Assembly: GCF_037975245.1 (NCBI RefSeq)
Contig: NC_092577.1
Location: 27,589,398 to 27,653,397, forward strand
Source of the DNA: Apostichopus japonicus
Taxonomy: Eukaryota; Echinodermata; Holothuroidea; Aspidochirotida; Stichopodidae
Length of the DNA stretch: 64,000 nt
Direction of reading: 5' to 3'
In this document: piece by piece, positions 23,470 through 32,756 of the stretch
Numbering within the stretch: the stretch's first letter is position 1
Layout of the letters: each line of letters opens with the position of its first letter
Notes under the pieces: model-generated
What the model was told of the DNA's origin: nothing
Seen by the model: only the letters and a program-made list of their open reading frames with translations
Databases searched by the model: none
Program-made: the position numbers and the translations under genes

Positions 23470-23674
23470 ACCAAGTGCAGTGTAACAAATTACACCGGTA
23501 TTTTGTTTTACCGGTAGAGTGGGGCAAACTGGTCCTTTTTTTACACAATACGCATTTGTAAATCATTACACCAGTCTTTGTGTCGCCTGATATACATGTT
23601 TTACTCAGCGTTGTGTAAACTCTTTACCCCTCACTTTTATACCCCGTGAACTTTTACACATTGTTTTTACTGTG
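23470..23674. repeat. Right subterminal repeat cluster and probable promoter of the SAM gene
   Basis: Motifs AGTGTAACAAATTACACC, TTTACACAATA, TTGTGTAAAC and TTTTACACATTG occur in about 200 bp just upstream of the SAM start codon (23393) and mirror those at 8580-8960. As the only sequence between the first exon and the proposed terminus, it should also hold the promoter. Confidence 0.55.
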
Positions 23675-23793
23675 TATATGAGACAACTCAGTTCGTACAT
23701 GCTGATCTGGCCAACAATTATATAACCATATGGGGTTTCAAGAGAATAGTCGAATCCGAAAGTTTGTGTTTATCTATAGAGCCATCAAACAGG

Positions 23794-24084
23794 CAGCCAC
23801 TTAGCCACGGGGGAGGGGGAGAAACACGTGCCACCCAACCCCAAAATAATTTTGTCGTTGTTGAAAATTCCTAGCTCAATAAAAATAAAAATAGGGTTGT
23901 ATACTCCGGATAAAAAACTTTCCCGTTGTGGAAAAATCACCAGTTTTTACATAAAAAACAAACAGAAAAACGGAACAGAAATGTAAGGAAACAAGATGGA
24001 TAAGATTTAGACCTCTTCCTTATGACGGAGATCCCCGCGTTGACGTGCCCCCCCCCCACCCACTACCCGGTTACTCTGGCTACG
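23794..24084. mobile_element. Possible non-autonomous DNA element
   Basis: The left edge AGCCACTTAGCCACGGG and the reverse complement of the right edge TAGCCAGAGTAACCGGG resemble imperfect terminal inverted repeats, followed inward by G-rich/C-rich stretches and CACGTG/CACGTC. No target duplication could be fixed. Confidence 0.35.
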
Positions 24085-26094
24085 GGCATGCGAATAGACG
24101 CTACAGATGAAGTACTGAACATGGAGAAGCGAAGCTCCGAGGTAGTCTTCCGTGTGCCTGCTAGAATTACGATGGTTACAGCAAGGAGTTCCCATAGCAA
24201 CTCCCTGGTTACAGTGCCTCAAAATAGGCGGAGCAGCTGATGCATAGACGAGTGTGCTTTGCCTTACAGTGTACACCAAAGTAGAATAACACGTTAACAC
24301 AACCGAATGAAGCCAAAGAGGCGTGACAAACACTAGCCGCCCGCTATACAGGGGACCAATTTGACTGCTATACTTAGACAATCCACATCTATAGGTACTG
24401 TTTGTAAGACGGAAGGTGGGGAATGTATGCTGTCAACCTAGTTTTCAAGAAGCCATTAATCCTCACATAGACATTTAGCCGTTAAATATTAAATGATATA
24501 TATAATTGTTACTTACATTAAGTATATGTGCTATACGGTATACAGTTAACAATCGTGTTTGGTCCTATACAATTCTTACCGTGAATGTGTTTTAAGTTAA
24601 CGATTCCCAAATAAGTACCCCCTCATGTATAGTGTCTGCCATCACCACCCACACCAAATAATTGCGTTTCATTTGTTATAGTGTTGTAGTAACATAGCCC
24701 CTTTAAAGTGTTGGAGAAAATGTCAGCATTTTGTCCCCGACAGCAAGCGGAATGCTAAAACGTTCAATGTGAGGAGGTAAATTGGAGCTTCAAGTAAACT
24801 TGTAGGATACTGCCGTGAGAAGTAGGGTGTATTATACTTCTAGTGAGTGAAACCTATTGCAAACAAGAGATTAAACACTGAATTAATGTTATGTAGAACT
24901 TTCCTGAAAACATCGGACATACACAGACATCTCACCACAGTCTAGAACCGTCAATATTAGGTGGTTGTTTGTCAATCTTTCCTCTGCCGGAATGTGCCTT
25001 TCCAGCTTATGTAGTAACCGCCACTGCACCTGAACAGTAATGCACATTACAGGTCTTTGAACCGCACTGTAAATTAATGGTTAAAACAGGTGAGGCTTGT
25101 TGTGCTATTGAGACGTCATTCCCTTGGTGCCACTCACTACAGAGGTTAACAGCCGCCAGGTATCCAAGAAGATACGGAGGCCTTGACTGATCTCACAGGC
25201 TCCAATGGATCAGTAACTACATATAGAACAAAAAAACACTGCTATCAGTCCAGTTTGTACTTCTAGGCTGATTAATTTCTGAGTATTTACCCGTTGTCAT
25301 CTGAAGCCCATCGATTAAAATGGCTGGACTATACTGAGTCTAACACACGGACACTAACGTCAGTTGCGCAGATACAACTCAAACCAGAATGCAAAATACA
25401 TCAAGGTTTCGATGACTTCATTGCACTAGACTGCTGTTTGTTAATCAGAAATAGCTGTTAAAATGTAATGGCCCGAACCACTATTTTGATGTACAAAATT
25501 ACACTGTATTACATTGTACAAATTACACTGTACACACTGTACAAATTACACTGTACAAAATTACACTATGGCATGATAAACACAGTCAGTCTACTGTACG
25601 TAGCAGTACACACCTCCACTAAAAACAAAAGGGTCTTATACCCAATGTGATACATCCATGCACACACCAAGTATGAGAACTTATTCACGATTTCCATCGT
25701 TAGATATCATGCAAATCCATATACCATGTATGAAAAGAATCAAATGACTTCTACCATGAGAAATCATGTTTTCAGGCCTTGGCACTGAAATATTTTAAAA
25801 AGTACTCGCTATTTGGCGACCGTCGCAGAATCATGAATAAGCAGCTAGGCATATACTGTGGTGTCTTAAACAATTGTAAATGAAACATCTACAAAGATAG
25901 CTTGGCTTTTGTTACATTATGGCTCCTCTAGTATTAGGCATATATGCTATACAGTAGCTAGGTGTGCGCTAGTGTTAAGACTATACAGTACCTCACTGCT
26001 ACTTCGAATCACTACTCCATTAGCGCGATTCGTACATTTTACCAATTATTTATCTTGTCATTTAGCTGCAGATTGGTGTGCGAAAAAATGCTGA
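24085..26094. other. Intergenic, nothing coding recognised
   Basis: It contains a short repeat of ACAAATTACACTGT at about 25493-25568. The ORFs here have no recognisable product. Confidence 0.45.
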
Positions 26095-26270
26095 TGATCT
26101 CCACCAAAAACAATAGGCTTCTTCTACTCAATGTGGTTCACCTACTCACCAAATATGACATTGGTTCAAGCTTTCCCTTCTTTAGATATCGTGTTTAAAA
26201 GCAAGGCGTCACACACACACACGTGCATATACATATACACATACCCATCCGCCTGCATGACTGCATAGGT
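26095..26270. repeat. Dispersed-repeat fragment
   Basis: CCACCAAAAACAATAGGCTT followed by CTTCTACTCAATGTGG and GATATCGTGTTTA belongs to the same family as 22280-22720 and the copies in the GULO introns. A CA run and a TACATATACACATAC tract follow. Confidence 0.6.
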
Positions 26271-26959
26271 TACGATTATCATCGAAACCAAAAACAAAAG
26301 CTTCACTGGACATACACGGCTTCCGTGGATACTGTCCTTTGGTTCATTTAAAGGATTAAGGGCCTAACCTTCGCTTTGGGATTCGGGCTAAGTCAAAGTC
26401 CCTGAAGCCTGTGGGCTACTTAGAGGTCACCGCATAGCAGAGAGGTATCCTGATATATGATTCAGGTTGGACGAGATCGTATCTCAACTGGGGGGTCGCA
26501 AACATGATTGTAATTTGTATCACTTTGAAGTTGTCGCTATCATATTGATCAGATGACACGGAGGAGAAACCTAGAGCCATTGACTGGTATGAATCGATGA
26601 CAACGGTTGTAAGGCGCGTTACATATTGTTACCAGTGATATGGAACATCTTGACCTCAGTCGTATAGCACACTCCAAGGAGTTTGATTGAACATATTATA
26701 ATGCTTGGGTAGGTCTGAATTGAACATTCTTTAAAGACTACCTTTGGTTAAATACAGATAAAACTTATTTAAGAGAAAAATCTTTTACATTTCGAGTATT
26801 AACAGAGAAAAAGACTTGAAAATATCCATATAAACATAAATTCCTGCAGTCAAGAATGATGATGACATAAAAAAAATAAAAAAAACCCAGCCGTAACGTG
26901 CGTATCAAATTAGTTATGTTGGTCAAGACTCTCGGGTGGGTATATGTGCCTGGGGAGAG

Positions 26960-27675
26960 GAATGCACAAATGGGTGGCTGCCGGGGGTTGTGCATGCACA
27001 AATGGGTGGCTGCCGGGGGTTGTACATGCACAAATGGGTGACTGCCGGGGGTTGTGCATGCACAAATGGGTGACTGCCGGGGGTTGGGCATGCACAAATA
27101 AGTGGCTGCCGGGGGTTGGGAATGCAAAAATGGGTGGCTGCCGGGAGTTGGGCATGCAAAAATGGGTGGCTGCCGGGGATTGGGCACGCACAAATGGGTG
27201 GCTGCCGGGGGTTGTACATGCACAAATGGGTGACTGCCGGGGGTTGTGCATGCACAAATGGGTGACTGCCGGGGGTTGGGCATGCACAAATGGGTGGCTG
27301 CCGGGGTTGTGCATGCACATATGGGTGGCTGCCGGGGGTTGGGCATGCACAAATAAGTGGCTGCCGGGGGTTGTGCATGCACAAATGGGTGGCTGCCGGG
27401 GGTTGGGCATGCACAAATTGGTGGCTGCCGGGGGTTGGGCATGCAAAAATGGGTGGCTGCCGGGGTTGGGAATGCAAAACTGGGTGGCTGCCGGGGGTTG
27501 GGCATGCAAAAATGAGTGGCTGCCGGGGGTTGTGCATGCACAAATGGGTGGCTGCCGGGGGTTGGGAATGCACTGACAAATGGGTGGCTGCCGGGGGTTT
27601 TGCATGCACAAATGGGTGGCTGCCGGGGGTTGGGAATGCACAAATTGGTGGCTGCCGGGGGTTGGGCATGTCAAT
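26960..27675. repeat. Minisatellite, unit about 32 bp, roughly 22 copies
   Basis: Each unit has AAATGGGTGGCTGCCGGGGG followed by TTGTGCATGCAC or TTGGGCATGCAA. TGCATGCA is a perfect palindrome between units. Units of 31-32 bp shift frame steadily, so the long overlapping open frames on both strands reflect absence of stops in the unit and are not genes. Confidence 0.95.
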
Positions 27676-28453
27676 TATGAGTCGGGAGAAATTGTTCAGT
27701 CGGGGGAGTTTGCATTCATCAGGGGAAGAATTTGATCACTTTTTCTTGTCAAACTCATACAAAAAACTTATGAGCAAAAAGTTGCGTTTATGCCTAATAT
27801 ATATATATGATTGCTGGAAACGGCTGGTGTGCAAATTCAACGTAAACAAAATTAGACTTGACCCCGTCGGAGAGTAAGCGCTCAAGCCCCTTCTCGAAAT
27901 CCTCAAGTTCATGTAGAATATCAGACAGTTAATATCGATTCAATTCATCTAAAACGCCAAAGATCGTGTGAATATCGGAGGTCAAACATGACAAGTGAGA
28001 GCGTGTCATTAACTCTTCCTAAACCGATAGGCCGATGGAGTTCAAACTTGGTAGGTGTGACATTCGGGCATGGATTGTGGTGTCTCGGTGACCTATGACC
28101 TCCGAGGTCATATGATATGGTCAAAGGTCTTTGGTCAGCTTTCAGTTAACCAATGAACAGACATGAAATTAATGAAGCTGAAATATTCAAAACAGTGATT
28201 GTATACCCATCCCCCGCCCCCTGTAAACCATAATAATACTCTACTTGCGTGTATGTATTCTGATGTGCTTCCAAGGATGACATCATAGCAGTCATAATAA
28301 ACCAATTCACAGATGATATCGGCAACTATATATATGGATTGCCTAATTGTTATCTCATCTCCCTTCGTTCACATCAAATTTAATATGACCGTGAGGGATC
28401 ACTCGACAGTACGAAAACGTACCAACCATAGAGGGAGATATGACGTGCTCCCA
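27676..28453. other. Intergenic with a widely seen repeat phrase
   Basis: At 28018-28140 is the phrase CTAAACCGATAGGCCGATGG, followed by TTCAAACTTGGTAGGTGTGA and a 'gacctatgacctccgaggtcat' stretch. It looks like a decayed dispersed repeat. No gene was seen. Confidence 0.4.
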
Positions 28454-28488
28454 GGTAGAGTTCCTTTAAAGTATAAAGGAACTCTACC
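28454..28488. other. Perfect 15-bp inverted repeat (hairpin)
   Basis: GGTAGAGTTCCTTTA and TAAAGGAACTCTACC are exact reverse complements around the 5-nt loop AAGTA, with CCCAGG/CCCCAGG just outside. It could be a MITE remnant, a cruciform or a small-RNA hairpin. Confidence 0.7.
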
Positions 28489-28826
28489 CCCAGGTGCTAC
28501 GAACATATATATTTAACAAACATCGGAACGCCATGATGGGCATTTACGGTAAATTTGAGCATAATTACTTAGGTTTGGATGATAACGTTGTTTAGAATTA
28601 TTTTCCGTCTCTTAAAAAGCTTGATCTGTGTGGACCCTGGCTACTATTCGAACATACTGTCAGAGTCTTACAGATTCCTTACGTTGGTCATACGCGCTTG
28701 TTTACGTGTAGTCTTGGCCAAGTCGTTTGTAATACGCTTTCCTCGCGTGAATACATGCCTCAGAGTCCGTTTATGTCCATCACGAATGTGCTTGCCCACT
28801 GCATTTTACATACCCGACGATTTGTC

Positions 28827-29133
28827 CAGGCGCGTAGCGAGGAATTTGCCAAGGGAGGGGTACACCTGTAGGCAAATTATCAGAGCCGTAGATTCAGCAT
28901 AGGAAACTATATAAGCTTAACGCCACCACAGGTTGGCGCGAAGCGTACTGGAAAATGTTGGCCGAAAATGCCTCCCAGATCGCTGGAAATGGCACTTCCC
29001 AGGCCTTGCAAGTTGCATCTAAGCGTTTTCTTTTTGAAATTACTAGCGATATCATAAAAACGTACAATCAAAATATGCTTAAGGGGGATGGGGGAGGTCG
29101 CCCCTTCGCCCTCCCATCTTGGCTTCTCGCCTG
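28827..29133. mobile_element. hAT-like MITE with perfect 8-bp target-site duplication
   Basis: The left end is CAGGCGCGTAGCGAGG; the reverse complement of the right end is CAGGCGAGAAGCCAAG. The octamer GATTTGTC flanks it exactly at 28819-28826 and 29134-29141. The interior core GCGCCACC...GGTTGGCGCG, then GATCGCTGGAAATGGCACTT and CAGGCCTTGC, is shared with the copies at 29549, 30302, 47933 and 54381. No coding capacity. Confidence 0.88.
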
Positions 29134-29493
29134 GATTTGTCCGTTATAAGTATCAATCGAGAGCGTAGCCGGGGGCAAATAGATACGGGAAAACAGCTTT
29201 GTGAAAAAGATAAGTACACTGGGCTGTTCATACTCTAGTTTACGTACAAACGTCAAGGATCCTTGTGTTGCTAAGGAACAACGAACCATATGCATGTCGT
29301 CGTCTGCTTCTCGTTTCTATGTATATTGGTGTACAATCATGATAAACTGTGTGCGTTCCAGCTGCAGTTCGAATTTCTGAAAGAAAATACTTTAAATTAC
29401 CACTTAGCTTGATTACACTGTTTGAGTAGTTTCACAAGGAATGCGGTAGCAATACGATCACATTGACATTCACGTGACATTAGTTGCTGTAAA

Positions 29494-29544
29494 ATATTCA
29501 TTCAAGGAGTACTATAAGAGTTGAGTGCTACAAGGGAGCACGTC
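29494..29544 (+). repeat. 51-bp exact dispersed repeat, copy 1
   Basis: It is identical over 51 bp to 34588-34638 (starts ATATTCATTCAAGGAGTACT, ends GGGAGCACGTC). Copy 1 is followed almost at once by the 29549 element. Confidence 0.8.
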
Positions 29545-29548
29545 GCAT

Positions 29549-29695
29549 CAGGGGCGTACCCAGGATTTTCTAACCCGGGGGGCGCGAATTACTATCTAAG
29601 GGGAGCGCCACCATCGGTTGGCGCGCAGCGTACAAGAAAATTTCTGGTTTTGATACCACCCAGATCACCGGAAATGGTACTTCTCGGGCTTGAAA
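29549..29695. mobile_element. Truncated MITE of the same core family
   Basis: It begins CAGGGGCGTACCCAGG and keeps the core GAGCGCCACCATCGGTTGGC, then GCGCAGCGTACA and GATCACCGGAAATGGTACTT. The right terminal repeat is not found. Confidence 0.6.
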
Positions 29696-30089
29696 ATGAC
29701 CAACAAGATGTACTTTTTGCCTGAGAACCAAGTATTTCCCAATTGTTGTTTTCCCATTTATAACCTTTTTGAAGATTGTCACCAGTCACAAATCATGTTC
29801 GACCTCATCGCATGTCCTGCGGATCATTGCTTTTGTAGGTGTTTCTACGTCGCGGCCCACAATATCCGTCAGCCCCACTTTTCAAGGTTTTAAGCCCATT
29901 ATTTGTTCAGAATTTGAAAATTCACATTCTCACATTCACATTGCACGAGTAGAGGGAAGTATGATGAAGAATGTTGGTCAGAAATTTTCGAAAATGCAGA
30001 CACAGTTAATTTATTGGTGTACAAATATGAAAACCTCTTTTAACGGCTATTAGAAAACTTCGTTGAAAAATAGCAGATATTTCCGAAAC

Positions 30090-30235
30090 CGAAAACTACA
30101 CGCATGCGATGTAAATGAACCGATTCTTGCTTATATGATATTGACATTAATTGACATGTTGAACGCGCCCGGAGCGCGCGAAAAAATTTTGGTTATTTTT
30201 TTTCGGGCAAGTCGGACAGTTTTGAGGCTGCTCAT
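30090..30235. mobile_element. Fragment of the 6617-7003 hAT-like family
   Basis: GCATGCGATGTAA, TTGACATGTTG, AACGCG...GCGCGCGAAAAA, TTTTGGTTATTTT and TTTCGGGCAAGTCGG appear in the same order as near 6853-6945. Neither end is preserved. Confidence 0.6.
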
Positions 30236-30301
30236 CCTGGAACGCCATTTTCATGCTCACTGATATGATGTGATATCTGCTGTTTGCTTTAAAAATTCGA
30301 A

Positions 30302-30540
30302 CAGGCGCGTAGCGAGGAATTTGCCAAGGGAGGGGCGAAGCCTGTAGGCAAATTATCTAAGCGTAGCGCCACCACAAGTCGGCGCGAAGCGTGCAAGAAA
30401 AATTTGGCCGAAAATGCCTCCCAGATCGCTGGAATTGCACTTCCCAGGCCTTGCAAGTTGCATCTAAGCAATTTCTATTTTGAAATTACTAGCAATATCA
30501 TAAAATATGCTGAAGTGGGGGGGGGGGGGCGGTCGCCCCT
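30302..30540. mobile_element. Second, incomplete copy of the 28827 MITE
   Basis: It starts with the same CAGGCGCGTAGCGAGGAATT and keeps the core through GGTCGCCCCTTC, preceded by a G-run at about 30517-30529. Beyond this the sequence departs from the complete copy. An inverted terminus-like sequence, CCTGGATACGCGCCTG, lies at 31021-31036 and could be the matching end of a larger composite. The octamers next to 30302 and 31036 do not match. Confidence 0.6.
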
Positions 30541-30837
30541 TCCCGAAATGCGTCATGTTCCCCGACGACACGGTCAAGTTCGAGACCAGCCACAGTTGGT
30601 TTCCTAGCACAATTCTACAATTGTTTAAGGCGTATATACACACACGTTATGGTAGACCATATATAGTATATATATATATAGATCATGAGTGAGAGAGGAA
30701 ACATGGAAACGTCAAACATGGAGTTGTCGGTGTAAGGGGTAGTGTGAGGCACACGCCCCTTCCGAAATCCTTGTTCCGTCACTGGCTACCCTGTGTATAT
30801 AATAGGGATCAGCGCTGTAATGATGTCACTGTTCCTC

Positions 30838-30990
30838 TTTCTCTTCCCGGTGTCTTGGCGTTTTTCTTTTACTCCCTCCTTTTCTCCTTTTTCTCTCTTT
30901 CTTCTTTTTCTTTTCCCTTCCTTCCTCTCCTCCTCCTCTTTCCCCCCTTTTTTTCCTTTTTACTTCTCTTTTTTTCTCTCCTCTTTTTCT
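30838..30990 (+). other. 150-nt polypyrimidine tract
   Basis: Almost pure C/T on the plus strand (runs of CTTTTT, CTTCC, CTCCTCCTCC). ORFs on both strands are low-complexity by-products. Such tracts can form triplex (H-) DNA. Confidence 0.85.
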
Positions 30991-31144
30991 TACCCGGGGG
31001 GCTCGCGCCCCCAACGCCCCCCTGGATACGCGCCTGCACATGAACCTCCATGGTTTGTTACGTTTTTTGCGCGTCTCGCCAATGACGTAGTCGTACCAGG
31101 CTTATATGTGACTTTGGCGGGTTTTTCTATACCCTAGATATAAA

Positions 31145-31650
31145 AATTGGAAAGGCCCTAAGTGACACCCGGGTGTAAAATAGATAAGTCCTTCATTATA
31201 TAAGTCTATACTCACTTTTCAGATGTGACTTTTGTTAACATATCTATAACTGACATTTCAGTTCATATATATACGCACACCAAAGCAGCACTATATACAT
31301 TTGGACGATACATAATGTTTCTCAATGTTTCTCAACGATCCCCTTGGAATTTTACCCAGAAGTATCTTTGTTTTATAGGTATTTATTTTTCAGATAAAGT
31401 GAATGTGCCCAGATACCCAATAGTGTTTTAGAAATCTACTTATGATACCATATGTGTGCATGTTGTATACATCTGTATAACAAGATTATTTTATTCTTGT
31501 TTGCGAAGTTTAAGAATGTACCGTTTTGGAATTTAGCGTCAAGTTTATTAATCATGATAGGCCCTTAGTCACACCCGGATGTTAAATAGATAAGTCTTTC
31601 ACTTTCACTTGTCAGGTGTGACTTTTGTTAATATATATTTATGAAAAACA
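31145..31650 (+). repeat. Two diverged copies of a roughly 100-bp direct repeat
   Basis: GGCCCTAAGTGACACCCGGG at 31154 and the related GGCCCTTAGTCACACCCGGA at 31560 are each followed by TAGATAAGTCxTTCA and a GTGTGACTTTTGTTAA-type ending. Between them (31245-31550) nothing was recognised. Confidence 0.6.
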
Positions 31651-32756
31651 TATTCAGGAACCAAAGAAAGGAAACTTGATTATTTTTAGATGTGAGTCCG
31701 CCCCCTGGACTCCCGCCGGGGTTTCTTCCCTGGACCCCATCAGGGCCCAGTAAGGCGGGACTCTAGACCCTGTCCGATAAAGGCTTTGCACCAAGGCGCT
31801 AGCAGTGCTACGCACACTCCTTCAGTTTTATCCATGTTCAGTCATTTATGTTCACCCCCTCCCCCCACCACCTCCCAACTTTCAATTGAGATTGACCGAC
31901 GCACTATCGCCCTATCCAACTCCAGTTTTCCTTACCTCTGCAATCATCTCTCTTCATGTAACGTTTTCAACTCACAGAAGCCCACTCACTCCCTCACATA
32001 CCCTGTACTGCATCGGCGTATCCTTGATTGAGCAGCTCTTGAGGTTAAAGTACACGTGTAATAGTGCAGCTGGTCGTGGCATCGACAAGTGTACTGTTTA
32101 CACTGAACAGAAAAAACATATGGAAGCGTTAAAAGGCCGTTGAATGTTAAATGTCAAATTGAATAAGTTAAAAGTTTTCTGCAAAATAATGAATCGACGA
32201 TTTGTAATAACTTATTTAACTCTTTGAAATTAATGAATGATCAACCCGTTATTTGTGCTTAATTTTATTATTGTGGCAGTTTGCAGTTCAAATTTCAAAT
32301 ACTCGATTACATAAAATGGCAAAAATATAAAACTGTTAGCTTCTAAATGAAAATAAAATAAAACTGTTAGCAAACTGCTTATCCACTAGAGAGCCTAAAT
32401 GAGCGAGTACATTTGGCTCTTTACACAAATTTTTTGAAATGTATACCAGTGACAGGTGAATAATTCGCCCTTCAATTACAATTTTTTAAGCTATCTTAAC
32501 TCCAAAATATATTAATTCTACAATAAATGCATTAAATGCATGTTAAGATCAATAACAGCAGAAAATTGCTCACAACTTATATGAAATATTTAGATGGTGC
32601 CTTCGCGCTTCCATAGAATTGTGTTACAAACTGTTTGCATGCAACGTGTTAGTACGTTGCGTAGGCTATGTTAAGTTAATAAGTGTGAAATTGTGTACTG
32701 AGCTACGACAACGTATCATATATTCCCTGAAGTAACTTTCTAAACTAGTCAGAAGA
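31651..32756. other. Intergenic DNA upstream of TXNDC5
   Basis: It should include the TXNDC5 promoter and 5' UTR, but no core element can be defended. ORFs at 31786-32143 are Ser/Pro/Thr-rich by composition and match nothing known to me. Confidence 0.4.

Larger units (their letters stand above)
8556..23674 (-). mobile_element. Candidate 15-kb two-gene CACTA/EnSpm (CMC)-type DNA transposon
   Basis: Both ends of this segment carry clusters of GTGTAAA/TTTACAC motifs that are rare elsewhere in the window. Between them are an intact SAM-domain gene and an intact transposase ORF, both on the minus strand. The left end (CACTTAAAAATAATTG at 8556) and the reverse complement of the right end (CACAGTAAAAACAATG, ending 23674) align as imperfect inverted repeats beginning CAC, as in CACTA elements. 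I could not confirm a 3-bp target duplication; a TAT sits at 8543-8545 and at 23675-23677, but the left one does not abut the proposed end. Non-coding insertions (for example 11111-11418) lie in introns only. Exact borders are inference. Confidence 0.6.

Noticed and set aside
26765-27877. Long overlapping ORFs on both strands (up to 292 codons) over the 32-bp repeat
   Set aside because: The unit lacks stop codons in most frames, so open frames appear on both strands at once. Composition is purely repeat-derived and no start or splice context supports a protein.
30302-31036. One complete MITE spanning both CAGGCGCG termini
   Set aside because: The flanking octamers do not match and the interior departs from the complete copy after about 30540, so a composite of fragments is more likely.
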